Source: Roseibium sp. HPY-6
Lineage (GTDB): Bacteria > Pseudomonadota > Alphaproteobacteria > Rhizobiales > Stappiaceae
DNA length: 64,000 nucleotides
Assembly (NCBI RefSeq): GCF_040530035.1
Contig: NZ_JBEWCD010000001.1
Coordinates: 1,178,001-1,242,000, forward strand
Direction: 5' to 3'
In this document: positions 53,699 through 63,005 of the stretch, piece by piece
Numbering within the stretch: the first letter of the stretch is position 1
Layout of the letters: every line of letters begins with the position of its first letter
Notes under the pieces: generated by a model
Databases searched by the model: none
What the model was told of the DNA's origin: nothing
What the model saw: the letters and a program-made list of their open reading frames with translations, nothing else
Position numbers and translations under genes: made by a program

Positions 53699-55423
53699 TC
53701 ACGCCGCCGCTGTGCTTGCGCGCTGGTTCTCCTCGCGCAGGTCTTTTCGGAGAATTTTGCCGACATTTGACTTCGGCAGCTGGTCTCTGACTTCAACGCG
53801 CTTTGGAATTTTGTATGCGGTCAGATGCTGCTTGCAGTAGCTCCGGATATCACTCTCGCTCAAACTGGTATCCGTCAGCACCACAAACGCTTTCACCTTT
53901 TCGCCGGTCGTCTCGTCCGGAACACCAATGACGGCCGCCTCGAAAATACCGGGATGGGAGGTCAGCACCTCTTCGACCTCGTTCGGGTAGACGTTAAATC
54001 CCGAGACCACGACCATATCCTTCTTCCGGTCGACGATCGTGAAATAGCCGTCTTCGTCCATGACGCCGATATCTCCTGTCAGGAACCATCCGTTCCGCAG
54101 TACTTTTTCCGTTTCATCCGGCCTGTTCCAGTACCCGGACATGATCTGCGGACCACTGGCAGCGATTTCGCCCGGCTCGCCGAGGGGAAGCGGTGCACCA
54201 TTGTCATCCACGCACTGCATCAGCGTCGACGGGACAGGAATGCCGATCGACCCGTCACGAGACTTCCCGACCGGATTGAAACTGAGCACCGGCGAGGTCT
54301 CCGTCAATCCGTAGCCCTGCACAACAGGTTTTCCGGTCACCTCTTCCCAGCGTCTGGCAACATCCGCCTGAAGCGCCATGCCGCCCGCAGAAGCAAGTTT
54401 CAGATATTTCGGCGGGCTGTCGCGGAACCAGAGCTCGTTGCTGAGCCCGTTGAAAAGCGTGTTCACCCCGCTCATCCAGGTGATCCTGTAATTCTCGAAC
54501 GCGCGCTTCAGATTGGTGAGCGGCCTGGGATTGGGGATCAGGATGTTGCGCCCGCCAATCCAGTAAAACGCGAGCAGGTTCAAGGTGAAGGCGAAGATGT
54601 GATACATGGGCAGCGCCGTCAGCGCGACCTCCTTGCCCCGTTCGAAAACAGGGATCATCTCCAGCGTCTGCTCCATGTTGAGGATCAGGTTCCGGTGGCT
54701 GAGCATCGCCCCCTTGGCGATGCCGGTCGTGCCGCCGGTGTATTGCAGGCAGGCGATGTCTTCGGGCGTGACTTGCTGGTGATAGGCATCGACTTCAACG
54801 CGTTTTTGGCTGAGCTGCGACCGTCCCGCGTCGAGCGCGTCAGGAAAGCGGATGTGCGAAACACCGATCGGCTGGACCGACCGGTCCCAGTATTTCTGCA
54901 CCAGGCCAATGATCCCGCGCGGCAGCGCGGGAAAGAATTCCGCCACCCGCGTCACGATGACATTGGGGATCGGATGGCCGCGCGTTGCCGCCGGGATCTT
55001 GTCGGCGAACATGTCGACGATCACCAGCGCCTTGGGCTCAGAATCCTGGAACTGGCGCGCCATTTCCTCCGCCGTATAGAGCGGATTGACGTTCACCAGC
55101 ACGCAACCAGCCTTGAGGATGCCGAAGGCTGCAACCGGAAAGGTCAGCCCGTTGGGCAGTTGAACCGCAACACGGTCCCCCTTCACCAGCCCCGCGACTT
55201 CGCGCAGGTAAACTGCAAAGGCGTCGGACATTTCATCCACTTGCTCGAAGGTCAACGTCCCGTTCATGCCGTTATGCATCACAGTGGTGAAGGCCGGCGC
55301 CTTGCCATAGGTGCCGGAAGCGGACCGGATCAGATCGGGTATCGTACGGTAAGAGGGCGTTTCGATATCCGGTCGCATCTCCGGCCCGTAGAACGCTGTC
55401 CATGGCCGGTCGGTTCTTGTCAT
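53699..55423 (-). CDS. long-chain acyl-CoA synthetase (FadD-like)
   Basis: 574 residues of the AMP-forming acyl-CoA synthetase family. Phosphate loop YTGGTTGIAKGAMLSHRNL, adenine motif GYGLTETSPVLSFNPVG, WFLTGDIGVMDEDGYFTIVDRKKDMVVVSGFNVYPNEVEEVL hinge, and catalytic Lys in LPKSNVGKILRKDLR. Size and the order of motifs match FadD-type ligases. Start ATG at 55423 follows GGAGGAAAGA; an upstream start would add non-homologous residues. The downstream BASS gene may import a carboxylate that this enzyme activates. Confidence 0.87.
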   Translation of the reverse strand: MTRTDRPWTAFYGPEMRPDIETPSYRTIPDLIRSASGTYGKAPAFTTVMHNGMNGTLTFEQVDEMSDAFAVYLREVAGLVKGDRVAVQLPNGLTFPVAAFGILKAGCVLVNVNPLYTAEEMARQFQDSEPKALVIVDMFADKIPAATRGHPIPNVIVTRVAEFFPALPRGIIGLVQKYWDRSVQPIGVSHIRFPDALDAGRSQLSQKRVEVDAYHQQVTPEDIACLQYTGGTTGIAKGAMLSHRNLILNMEQTLEMIPVFERGKEVALTALPMYHIFAFTLNLLAFYWIGGRNILIPNPRPLTNLKRAFENYRITWMSGVNTLFNGLSNELWFRDSPPKYLKLASAGGMALQADVARRWEEVTGKPVVQGYGLTETSPVLSFNPVGKSRDGSIGIPVPSTLMQCVDDNGAPLPLGEPGEIAASGPQIMSGYWNRPDETEKVLRNGWFLTGDIGVMDEDGYFTIVDRKKDMVVVSGFNVYPNEVEEVLTSHPGIFEAAVIGVPDETTGEKVKAFVVLTDTSLSESDIRSYCKQHLTAYKIPKRVEVRDQLPKSNVGKILRKDLREENQRASTAAA

Positions 55424-55621
55424 TCTTTCCTCCTGGCCACCACGGTCGCGTCGCAGCGCAATGGACTTGAAACCGCTTTCGCACAAATCGCGCTGGTAAC
55501 ATCAACTGTCAGGTTGATCCGAAGACTGTACCTAGGTCAATCGCAATCGTAGGCCAAGAGGCGGCCCAAAATCCTCAACACGCAAGGTCGTCAAAATCCG
55601 TCCGGGCCCTCCGGTTTCGTT

Positions 55622-55639
55622 CTTTACACATTTGTAAAG
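55622..55639. promoter_or_regulatory. CTTTACA-N4-TGTAAAG dyad ahead of PepSY gene
   Basis: Perfect 7-bp arms with a 4-base spacer, in the 306-base divergent gap between the acyl-CoA synthetase gene and the PepSY gene. The same TTTACA-N4-TGTAAA core recurs at 58069-58084 after the kinase gene. Likely a binding site of the local response regulator. The rest of the gap holds no gene. Confidence 0.5.
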
Positions 55640-55729
55640 TTCACCGCAGGCGGTCGTAAACTGCGTGGTCCATCTTTGGTTCATCGAAGGGCGCGGTGCC
55701 TTTCAGCAACATAGAGATGGAGACAAATC

Positions 55730-56053
55730 ATGGACAACAAACTGATCTTCGGAAGTGCAGTAGCCGGTGTTCTAATGGTTATGGGCGCCAGCGGCGCTAT
55801 TGCGGCAAAAGCAACCGCCGAAGCTCCGGCACTGGACGAAACGCGCGCAATTGAGATCGCGTTGGCCGAGGTCCCCGGCACGGTCCAGGAAACCGAGCTT
55901 GAACGTGAAGATGGCAAACAGGTCTACGAGATTGAAATCCTGACCGCCGATGGACTAGAGATGGAGGTTGAGATCGACGCTGAAACCGGCGCCGTGCTGG
56001 AGGTCGAAGCGGACGGCGATGATGATGATGACGACGCCAAATCAGCCGGGTGA
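55730..56053 (+). CDS. PepSY-domain periplasmic protein
   Basis: 107 residues with a signal peptide (MDNKLIFGSAVAGVLMVMGASGAIAAKA) and one PepSY-like domain: ETRAIEIALAEVPGTVQETELEREDGKQVYEIEILTADGLEMEVEIDAETGAVLEVE. The tail DGDDDDDDAKSAG is very acidic. PepSY proteins sit in the periplasm and often neighbour two-component systems that sense envelope or peptide stress. It precedes the response regulator after a hairpin terminator. Confidence 0.82.
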   Translation: MDNKLIFGSAVAGVLMVMGASGAIAAKATAEAPALDETRAIEIALAEVPGTVQETELEREDGKQVYEIEILTADGLEMEVEIDAETGAVLEVEADGDDDDDDAKSAG

Positions 56054-56074
56054 GGATTACGGCAAATGATTTAC

Positions 56075-56103
56075 AAAGGGCTGCCGGTAACGGCAGCCTT
56101 TTT
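56075..56103 (+). terminator. terminator between PepSY gene and response regulator
   Basis: Stem GGCTGCCG (56079-56086) and CGGCAGCC (56091-56098), loop GTAA, followed by TTTTT. Flanking A and T runs lengthen the stem. Probably partial, making the PepSY gene more highly expressed than the two-component genes. Confidence 0.82.
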
Positions 56104-56132
56104 CCTCAACCGAAACCAGTCTATGGGGTGAC

Positions 56133-56816
56133 ATGCGCATACTGCTTCTTGAAGATGATCGCGAGCTGGGACCCTGGGTCGCTGGAGGCCTGCGTGAGGA
56201 GGGTCACGTCGTTGATCATTTCACGAACGGCAAGGAAGCGCTGCTGGCGTCCATGGGACAGGAGTATGACCTTCTGATCCTCGACCGCATGGTACCGGGT
56301 CTTGACGGGCTCGCCGTCCTCAAGTCCCTCCGTGCCTCCAAAGACACCACGCCTGCGCTGTTTCTGACCGCGCTTGGTGAAGTCGATTCCCGGGTCGAAG
56401 GATTTGAGGCAGGGGGTGACGATTACCTCACCAAACCATTCGCATTCGTGGAACTGTCTGCACGCGTGAATGCGCTCGGCCGCAGGCGTGAGGGATCGAC
56501 GGAAGGCGCTGCTGAACCAACCATCCTGCGGTTCGGAGACCTCAGCCTCGACCTGCTTGCGCGGCAATGTGAACGCCAGGGTCAGGCGATCGAGCTGATG
56601 GCCAAGGAATTCAAACTGCTGGAGTTTTTCATGCGCCGTCCCGGGCGCCTAATAACGCGCACCATGCTACTGGAGCAGGTTTGGGACATGAGCTTTGATC
56701 CGACCACCAGCGTGGTTGAAACCCACATCAGCCGCCTGCGCGCCAAGATCGACAAGCCCTTCGGTGACGATCTGATCCGTACCAGACGAGGTGAAGGTTA
56801 TGTCTTTGGCCGGTAA
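56133..56816 (+). CDS. OmpR-family response regulator
   Basis: 227 residues. Receiver: MRILLLEDDRELGPWVAGGL, phospho-Asp in LLILDRMVPGLDG, conserved Lys in DDYLTKPFAF; winged helix with ELMAKEFKLLEFFMRRPGRLITRTMLLEQVWDMSFDPTTSVVETHISRLRAKID and an end RTRRGEGYVFG. Paired with the kinase gene that overlaps its end by 17 bases. Likely drives the PepSY gene and the small membrane-protein gene through the TTTACA-N4-TGTAAA sites. Confidence 0.88.
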   Translation: MRILLLEDDRELGPWVAGGLREEGHVVDHFTNGKEALLASMGQEYDLLILDRMVPGLDGLAVLKSLRASKDTTPALFLTALGEVDSRVEGFEAGGDDYLTKPFAFVELSARVNALGRRREGSTEGAAEPTILRFGDLSLDLLARQCERQGQAIELMAKEFKLLEFFMRRPGRLITRTMLLEQVWDMSFDPTTSVVETHISRLRAKIDKPFGDDLIRTRRGEGYVFGR

Positions 56817-58083
56817 GCTTGCGGCGCGAGTCCGCTGGCTCATCCGGTCCTTGACCTTGCGACTGACGCTGCTGTTATCCTTTCTCTTTGCAATCGGCAT
56901 GGCCGTTGCAATCATCGTGGCACTGATCCTGGGCCGCGAAGCCGTGTTGAGCCGCGTTGACACATCGCTTTCGGGACTGGCCGCCGCAGTCGCGGCGGAC
57001 AACGTCCCAAGAGACACCTTTTCCGTCATCATCCGGCCGGTGTCCGAGCTCGATGGCCTGCCCAAGGCTTTTGCCCGCGCGGCAGAACGTGGCGGAGGCA
57101 CCGTCGGCCTGAAAAATGATTTCAGGCGCTCGGAAGAATGGCGTGTGCTGATTTCCGAAGACAGCCGGGGAACGCCTGTTCTAATCGCCGTCCCGCTTGA
57201 TGACAGCCTGGACGCACTGGATCTGCTTGGTAACATTTTGTGGACCACAGCCGGTTTGGTTCTGGCTGTTGCACTCATCATCGGGCTCGGTGCTGGCTGG
57301 TTGGCGCAACGACGCCTTAGCCGGATAAGCGGCACGCTTGACCGTTTGGCGGATGGTGACCTTAAGGCACGCACCGGCAACAAAAGGTCTGCGGATGATC
57401 TGGATGATCTCGCACGCCAGCTCGACAGGACCGCAGACGAACTGGAACGGTTGGTGAGCCAGACCCGGTATCTCAGTGCAAGTCTCGCACACGATCTGCG
57501 CACCCCGCTTGCTCGTCTCAGAGCCCGGTTGGAAATGATGCCCGAAGGGGAGGAACGTGGTGCCGCCCTGGAAGAAGCCGGGCGGCTGTCAGACATTTTC
57601 GACACCATCATGCGGATCGCCAGGATTGAAGCCGGGGTTGGAAGTGAAGGCTTCGAAAAAGTTACCCTCGCTGACCTCGTGACTGATGTTGCAGGTATCT
57701 ACGAGGCCGTTATCGAAGACAGCGGCAAGCGTCTTGAGCTGTCGGTGAAAACGCCGGAAACAATCCTTGCGGATCGGCAGATGCTGGTGCAGGCGATGGC
57801 AAACCTCATTCAAAATGCGCTGGTTCACGGGGGCGACGTGATCACGCTTTTTGCGCAGGGGCGCGAGATCGGAGTCGCCGACAATGGAGACGGCGTGGAC
57901 CCGACCCAGTTCATGGAGATCGTCAAGCCGATGGTTCGTCTGGACACCGCACGCGAACGCGACGGAACCGGGCTCGGACTGGCCCTGGTGCGCGCGGTCG
58001 CGGACAGGCACGGTGCTCACCTGATCCTGTCTGAAAACGCTCCGACAGGTCTGCGCGTCGCTTTGAAGTTTACAGAATTGTAA
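56800..58083 (+). CDS. sensor histidine kinase
   Basis: 427 residues from the ATG at 56800 (GAGG upstream; a GTG at 56791 is possible). Membrane helix at about 20-45, a short periplasmic domain, second helix TAGLVLAVALIIGLGAGWL, HAMP region, His box SASLAHDLRTPLARLRARLEMM, N box MANLIQNALVHGG, and DNGDGVD with GTGLGLALVRAVADRHG. Standard bacterial class I kinase; the signal is unknown but the PepSY protein may present it. Confidence 0.87.
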   Translation: MSLAGKLAARVRWLIRSLTLRLTLLLSFLFAIGMAVAIIVALILGREAVLSRVDTSLSGLAAAVAADNVPRDTFSVIIRPVSELDGLPKAFARAAERGGGTVGLKNDFRRSEEWRVLISEDSRGTPVLIAVPLDDSLDALDLLGNILWTTAGLVLAVALIIGLGAGWLAQRRLSRISGTLDRLADGDLKARTGNKRSADDLDDLARQLDRTADELERLVSQTRYLSASLAHDLRTPLARLRARLEMMPEGEERGAALEEAGRLSDIFDTIMRIARIEAGVGSEGFEKVTLADLVTDVAGIYEAVIEDSGKRLELSVKTPETILADRQMLVQAMANLIQNALVHGGDVITLFAQGREIGVADNGDGVDPTQFMEIVKPMVRLDTARERDGTGLGLALVRAVADRHGAHLILSENAPTGLRVALKFTEL

Positions 58084-58084
58084 A
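58069..58084. promoter_or_regulatory. TTTACA-N4-TGTAAA dyad ahead of small membrane-protein gene
   Basis: Second copy of the 6-4-6 dyad seen at 55622-55639, sitting over the stop codon of the kinase gene and 78 bases before the small membrane-protein start. Same symmetry and spacing support a shared regulator, most simply the adjacent response regulator. Confidence 0.5.
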
Positions 58085-58161
58085 GTCGGGGTCAGGCGGG
58101 CGAAAACTTCGGGCTCCATATCAGATTCATCAAAGCGATAACGAACATGGAGACCACATCG

Positions 58162-58389
58162 ATGAAAGACATTCTTGCAAAAGTCACGGCGATCGGAGCA
58201 GCTGCCCTTGCCCTTTTTGTCGGCTTTGCCCTCGCCGGGTTTGGCCTCATGGTGATGGCCGGTTTGGCCATGCTTGCTCTCGTGGCAACCGGGATTGCTC
58301 TTCTGGCCACGCCCTTTATGCCAAAGGCCGAAAATGAGCATGACAATGCGGAATTTGAGACAGTCCGGGAAAATCCGTCGGCAGCCTGA
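58162..58389 (+). CDS. small membrane protein linked to two-component system
   Basis: 75 residues from the ATG at 58162 (GGAG 9 bases upstream; an ATG 5 codons earlier lacks one). One or two hydrophobic stretches cover ITAIGAAALALFVGFALAGFGLMVMAG-like positions 5-50, then an acidic tail NEHDNAEFETVRENPSAA. No family recognised. Its own TTTACA-N4-TGTAAA site upstream suggests it is a target of the two-component pair. Confidence 0.6.
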   Translation: MKDILAKVTAIGAAALALFVGFALAGFGLMVMAGLAMLALVATGIALLATPFMPKAENEHDNAEFETVRENPSAA

Positions 58390-58616
58390 TCCCAACTCCG
58401 AAGACTGAGCTGGAAAAAGTAAGAATTCCCAATGGATTGCGCCGCTTGTTTCACAACAAAGGCACGCAACCTTGGGACGTCTTGCTTTGTCGAATGAGGA
58501 TAACAAGGCCAGTCAGAAAAGTGCCTGAACCAGTTGAAACTTCGGTTTTTTCCACCCTCAGGCAATTAATTCAGGCGGCCGAGGTTCAATCGCCGAAAAC
58601 CCGGGGCGGTTCAAGA

Positions 58617-59522
58617 CTAGCTGTCGCTCCTTAAATACCGCAGGCTGTTCTCGAACTGCGTCAGAAACTCCATAGTCAGCAAAGAAGGCGGTTGGTTTAG
58701 GGGGCGCACGAGTGACAGCTTGTGGGGAATGACCGGTACGAATGGCCGGTAGCTCAATCCCCGGTTCTGATAGGTTCGGGCGTCCAGCTCACTGACGATC
58801 GAAACGCCCGTCCCAAGACTGACCAGCTCACAGGCGGTGGTGAACTGTCTCGTCTCGATAAAAGAATCCAGTTTCACATGGGCGCGTTCAAAAGCTTCCT
58901 CTATCGCACGGTAATAGATGCTGCCGACGGTGTCATGGATGAGTTTTTCGCTTTCAAGATCTGCCGGCGTGATCTCGTCGAGAGCTTCAAGCCGATGCCC
59001 TTTGGGAAAGATACAAGCAGACTTGATGGCGACCTTGCGTTCTTCAATTGCCGGGTGCCCGTTGAAGCCATCGGTAATGCCGCAATCATACTGTTCGTCG
59101 ATAATCCATTCCAGGATGCGTTCGGGACGATCCGGTTCAATCGTCACCGTGACATCCGGCCGCCCCTCCAGAAAACTGGCGACGACTTCAGGCAAGTGGC
59201 TGACTGCAAAACCCGGAAGGCAGGCAATCCGTAAATGGCCGGCCCTTCCCAGCGGGATGTTCCTGGCAGCCTGGCCGATATTGTCCATCGATTCCAGAAT
59301 ACGCCTGATCTCCGGCATCAGGTGACGTACCTCGGACGTCAGCACAAGCTGTCCATCCTTTCTGTGGTAAAGCGGAAATCCCAGGTGTTTTGCAAGGTCG
59401 GCCAGCAGCCTGCTGGTTGCCGGCTGCGAGATGTGAAGGAGTTCTGCTGCGCGGGAGATACTGCCTGTTTTTGCGACTGCACTCAGCGCCTCAAGTTGTC
59501 TGAGCTGCAATTGCCCCTTCAT
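58617..59522 (-). CDS. LysR-family regulator
   Basis: 301 residues. Helix-turn-helix LRQLEALSAVAKTGSISRAAELLHISQPATSRLLADLAKHLGFPLYHR at the N-terminus, then the LysR effector domain with LGRAGHLRIACLPGFAVSHLPEVVASFLEGRPDVTVTIEP. Divergent from the glycerophosphodiesterase gene with a symmetric AT-rich box between; probably controls that operon. Confidence 0.87.
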   Translation of the reverse strand: MKGQLQLRQLEALSAVAKTGSISRAAELLHISQPATSRLLADLAKHLGFPLYHRKDGQLVLTSEVRHLMPEIRRILESMDNIGQAARNIPLGRAGHLRIACLPGFAVSHLPEVVASFLEGRPDVTVTIEPDRPERILEWIIDEQYDCGITDGFNGHPAIEERKVAIKSACIFPKGHRLEALDEITPADLESEKLIHDTVGSIYYRAIEEAFERAHVKLDSFIETRQFTTACELVSLGTGVSIVSELDARTYQNRGLSYRPFVPVIPHKLSLVRPLNQPPSLLTMEFLTQFENSLRYLRSDS

Positions 59523-59558
59523 CCGATTTTCCTGCCCCTTAATTCGCTCGAATTCAAG

Positions 59559-59577
59559 ATATAATATTATGTTATAT
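59559..59577. promoter_or_regulatory. ATATAA-N7-TTATAT symmetric box, possible LysR site
   Basis: Inverted 6-bp arms with a 7-base spacer, in the 179-base gap between the LysR gene and the glycerophosphodiesterase gene. Overall length and location suit a LysR-type recognition box (T-N11-A pattern fits inside). AT-richness makes chance occurrence more likely, so confidence is modest. Confidence 0.4.
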
Positions 59578-59701
59578 TCACGTCAAAAATATTTCGTTTG
59601 AATTATGTTTTTGTTTGCGCCAACGTAAGGCTCTGACGGTCGGGGGACCCGTAAAAAGGTGTCAGTTGCGGATGTGTTGCCCCGTTCAGAGCGAGTGATC
59701 G

Positions 59702-60715
59702 ATGTCATTTGGTTTGGAACGACGCATAAGGCGAACCGGGCAATTGCCGTTAATTTACGGCCATCGGGGCGCACGTGGCGAGATGCCGGAAAACAGCATG
59801 GACGGGTTCCGCCTGCTTGACGAAATCGGTGTCACGGCTGTCGAGTTCGATGTGCAAAATGCCCGCAATCACCGCCCGGTCATATGGCACGATGCGACCC
59901 TGCAGGTTGGCAAGGTTCGCAATCGCTCCGGCCGCTGGCTTGAGAGCGAAGGCCCGACGGTATGCGAAACCAGTGTCGTGGACTTGAAAGCCTACGACAT
60001 CGGCTCCTTGCAGCCCGGAAGCAGAGCACGATCCGCCTTTCCCGAACAGACCGCGCTTTCAAATATTGAAATACCCACACTGGAAGAACTCTTTGAATGG
60101 GCGAAAGACAGCCCTCGAATGGTTCTCAACCTTGAAGTCAAGTCGTTTGCCAACCGGACCGATCTCGGGGACAGCCCGGAGGATCTGCTCGGATCCATTT
60201 TACCATTGGTAGAACAGTTCCATCTGGCGGAGCGCATAGTCGTCTCTTCTTTTGACTGGCGCGTTCTGCACGCTTTCCGCCAGGCAGCGCCGAAGATCCG
60301 GCTGGGTTATCTGACATATCAAAATTTGGAAGATCCCGAGGATGATGCGAACATTTACGACAACTCGCCCTGGATGGATGGGCTTGAGTGGTCAAACAGC
60401 AAGCGATTGCCTGAACTGGTCAAGGAAGCGGGTGGCACGGTGTGGTCGCCTTACTTCTCCGAATTGACGCAGGACGATCTGGATCTCGCGCATACACTTG
60501 GTCTGGTGGTCAACGTCTGGACCGTCAATTCGATTGAGGACATGAAACGTATGAAAGATATGGGTGTTGATGGTGTCATTACGGACTACCCCACCCGTGC
60601 AAAGGCTCTTTGGGACGACATGCTGGCCGCGGAGGAACAGGGCAACCTGTCAGAAAACGACCGGTCGAATTCCCAAGGGAAAGGCTCGGCGAACCAACAG
60701 ATATCAGCCGAGTGA
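59702..60715 (+). CDS. glycerophosphodiester phosphodiesterase
   Basis: 337 residues of the GDPD family. LIYGHRGARGEMPENSMDGFRLLDEIGVTAVEFDVQ gives the H-R-G and E-N-T/S catalytic and metal residues; NHRPVIWHDATL supplies the catalytic His in WHD. Later TVNSIEDMKRMKDMGVDGVITDYPTRA is the usual end. No signal peptide, so it acts in the cytoplasm. It would split glycerophosphodiesters into glycerol-3-phosphate and an alcohol; the ABC importer downstream may supply the substrate. Confidence 0.88.
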   Translation: MSFGLERRIRRTGQLPLIYGHRGARGEMPENSMDGFRLLDEIGVTAVEFDVQNARNHRPVIWHDATLQVGKVRNRSGRWLESEGPTVCETSVVDLKAYDIGSLQPGSRARSAFPEQTALSNIEIPTLEELFEWAKDSPRMVLNLEVKSFANRTDLGDSPEDLLGSILPLVEQFHLAERIVVSSFDWRVLHAFRQAAPKIRLGYLTYQNLEDPEDDANIYDNSPWMDGLEWSNSKRLPELVKEAGGTVWSPYFSELTQDDLDLAHTLGLVVNVWTVNSIEDMKRMKDMGVDGVITDYPTRAKALWDDMLAAEEQGNLSENDRSNSQGKGSANQQISAE

Positions 60716-60764
60716 ATATCGACCGAAATTGGACCTGGACAATTTGGTTAAACAAGGAGTTGTC

Positions 60765-61838
60765 ATGATTTCCCTGTCAATGCTCAAGACTACGACCGCC
60801 GCTGCGGTTCTTTCGCTGGCTGCCACGCAGATTGCAAGCGCCGAAACCCTCCGTCTCCTGACCTGGGGCGGATACGCTCCCGAAGAAGTCATCGAATTGT
60901 TCGAAAAGGAAACCGGCCACACGGTTGAGGTGACCAAATCGAACAACGAGGAAATGATCGCCAAACTGCGCGCGACCGGTGGCGGTGGCTTCGACCTTGC
61001 TCAACCGAGCCAGGATCGCATCTCCGGCCCGCAGGCTGAATTCGGCATCTACAAGCCGATCGACCTGTCCAAGATCGATGAGAGCCTGTTCATCACCTCC
61101 ATGCTGGAAGCCACGAAAGGCAACACCACCGTTGGCGGCGAAGTCTACGGCGTACCGCACGTCTGGGGCACCTCCGGTCTTGTTCTCGACACCGAAGCGG
61201 CCGCTTCGGTCAAGGATTATACCGATCTTTGCAACGACGACGTAAAGGGTAAGGTCTCCTATCGCCTGAAGCGCCCGACGCTGATCGGCTTTGCCTATTC
61301 CATGGGGTTGGACCCGTTCGCCGCTTATGGCGACGAAGCCGCTTACAAGGAGATCATGGACAAGGTCGAGGCCAAGCTCATTGAGTGCAAGGGCAACGTC
61401 AAGGCCTACTGGGGCGGCGGCGACGAACTGATGAACCTGATCAGGTCCGGTGAAGTTGTCGCTTCCATGGCCTGGGACACCGGCGGCTGGAAGCTGAACG
61501 GCGAAATGCCGAACGTGACCTTTGTCGCGCCTGCGTCTGGTTCGCTCGGCTGGATCGACACATTCGTCCTGCCGGCAAAGGGCAAGGCCGATGACGCCGC
61601 CTACGCCTGGATCAACTTCGTGATGCGTCCTGATATTGCAGCCAAGATCACCAATGTGGCCGGCAACTTCACGGCGTCCAAGGGCGGCGATGCCGGCGTT
61701 TCTGAAGAGCTCAAGGCGAAGTACCAGAAGAGCTACCCTGCCGCCGATGTCGACAACATCAAGTGGTACCCGCCGGTTCCTGCCGGTCTTGAAGTGATCG
61801 AAGGTGGCGTCCTTGACCGCGTGAAAGCGGCAAACTGA
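60765..61838 (+). CDS. polyamine-type ABC transporter substrate-binding protein
   Basis: 357 residues with a signal peptide (MISLSMLKTTTAAAVLSLAATQIASAE) and a PotD-like fold: LRLLTWGGYAPEEVIELFEKETGHTVEV, KLRATGGGGFDLAQPSQDRI, YGVPHVWGTSGLVLDTEAA and AWDTGGWKLNGEMP. ATG at 60765 follows AAGGAG. Family members bind spermidine, putrescine or other cationic ligands. The strong terminator after the gene makes it the most expressed member of the set. Confidence 0.87.
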   Translation: MISLSMLKTTTAAAVLSLAATQIASAETLRLLTWGGYAPEEVIELFEKETGHTVEVTKSNNEEMIAKLRATGGGGFDLAQPSQDRISGPQAEFGIYKPIDLSKIDESLFITSMLEATKGNTTVGGEVYGVPHVWGTSGLVLDTEAAASVKDYTDLCNDDVKGKVSYRLKRPTLIGFAYSMGLDPFAAYGDEAAYKEIMDKVEAKLIECKGNVKAYWGGGDELMNLIRSGEVVASMAWDTGGWKLNGEMPNVTFVAPASGSLGWIDTFVLPAKGKADDAAYAWINFVMRPDIAAKITNVAGNFTASKGGDAGVSEELKAKYQKSYPAADVDNIKWYPPVPAGLEVIEGGVLDRVKAAN

Positions 61839-61852
61839 TAGCAACACCCCTG

Positions 61853-61881
61853 AACCTCCCGCCGCCCGGCGGGAGGTTTTC
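61853..61881 (+). terminator. terminator/attenuator after substrate-binding gene
   Basis: Stem CCTCCCGCC (61855-61863) and GGCGGGAGG (61868-61876), loop GCCC, then TTTTCT. Typical of partial termination between a binding-protein gene and the ATPase and permease genes behind it. Confidence 0.85.
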
Positions 61882-61898
61882 TCCCGGAAGGAATTGGA

Positions 61899-63005
61899 AT
61901 GGCGACCCCGGATCTCAGCTGCATTGATCTGACAAGACGCTTCGGCGACGCGGTGGCGGTGGACAACGTCAGCTTTGAAGTCCCAGCGGGCTCGTTCTTC
62001 TCGATCCTGGGACCATCCGGCTGCGGCAAGACAACGATCATGCGCATGATCGCAGGCTTTCTTGAGCCGACCTCCGGAGACATTCTGATCAAGGGCCGGT
62101 CGGTTCTGGATGTGCCGCCGAACAAACGTCCGGTGAACATGGTGTTCCAGCACCTCGCCCTGTTTCCGATGATGAACATTGCCGACAACATCGGCTATGG
62201 CCTCCGCCGCAAGGGGCTCGGAAAGCCGGACATCGAAAAGAAAGTCGAGGAAGCCCTGGAGCGGATCGGGCTCCCTGGTATCGGCAAGCGTCAGATCAAC
62301 GAACTCTCCGGCGGGCAGAAGCAGCGTGTCGCCATTGCCCGATGCATGGTGCTGGAGCCGGATGTGCTGCTGCTCGATGAACCGCTCGGCGCCCTTGATC
62401 TGAAATTGCGCGAGCAGATGAAGATTGAGCTCAAGAGCCTTCAGCACGCTTTCGACACCACCTTCGTCTACATTACCCACGACCAGAGCGAAGCGCTTGT
62501 CATGTCGGATTCCATCGCGGTGATGAACGCAGGCCGGTTTGAACAGGTGGCTGGTCCCGAACAGCTATATCACCGCCCGGAAACGGCGTTCGTTGCCGGT
62601 TTTGTGGGCGATGCCAACATCTTCAAGGGCAAGGTTGTCCGCTCCAGCGGCCATGACGTTGAGCTCCGCACCGAACAGGGCACCCACATCAAAGGTGTAT
62701 CGCTGCTCCGTGATATTCCCGAAGGCCGGTCGGCGGAAGCCTATGTGCGCCCGGAGGCCATCCATCTTTCCAGGACAGCAGATGAAGTCAACGAACTCGA
62801 CAATGCCCTTTCCGGCAAGGTGGAGCAGACGCTTTTCAACGGCGCGGCAAGCCGACTTCTGGTTAAGACGGAAGAAAGCAATGAGACAATCGAGGTTGGG
62901 CTGCCGCAATCCGGTCGTTTTGACGGGATCCGGCCCGGCCAGAGCGTAAATTTTGGTTGGTCCGACAAACAAAGCAACGTCTTCGAAACCGGGGGAACGG
63001 CATGA
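61899..63005 (+). CDS. ABC transporter ATP-binding protein, PotA-like
   Basis: 368 residues. Walker A GPSGCGKTTIMRMIAGFLEPTSG, signature LSGGQKQRVAIARCMVLEPDVLLLDEPLGALD with Walker B, and TTFVYITHDQSEALVMSDSI; a C-terminal TOBE-like domain follows, as in PotA/MalK-type ATPases. Drives the importer formed with the binding protein and the two permeases. Overlaps the first permease by ATGA. Confidence 0.9.
   Translation: MATPDLSCIDLTRRFGDAVAVDNVSFEVPAGSFFSILGPSGCGKTTIMRMIAGFLEPTSGDILIKGRSVLDVPPNKRPVNMVFQHLALFPMMNIADNIGYGLRRKGLGKPDIEKKVEEALERIGLPGIGKRQINELSGGQKQRVAIARCMVLEPDVLLLDEPLGALDLKLREQMKIELKSLQHAFDTTFVYITHDQSEALVMSDSIAVMNAGRFEQVAGPEQLYHRPETAFVAGFVGDANIFKGKVVRSSGHDVELRTEQGTHIKGVSLLRDIPEGRSAEAYVRPEAIHLSRTADEVNELDNALSGKVEQTLFNGAASRLLVKTEESNETIEVGLPQSGRFDGIRPGQSVNFGWSDKQSNVFETGGTA

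Noticed and set aside
53825..55552. Plus-strand open frame of about 575 codons
   Set aside because: Complete shadow of the acyl-CoA synthetase gene, which has all family motifs on the minus strand.
60777..62480. Minus-strand open frame of about 567 codons
   Set aside because: Shadow of the ABC binding-protein and ATPase genes; no recognisable motif.
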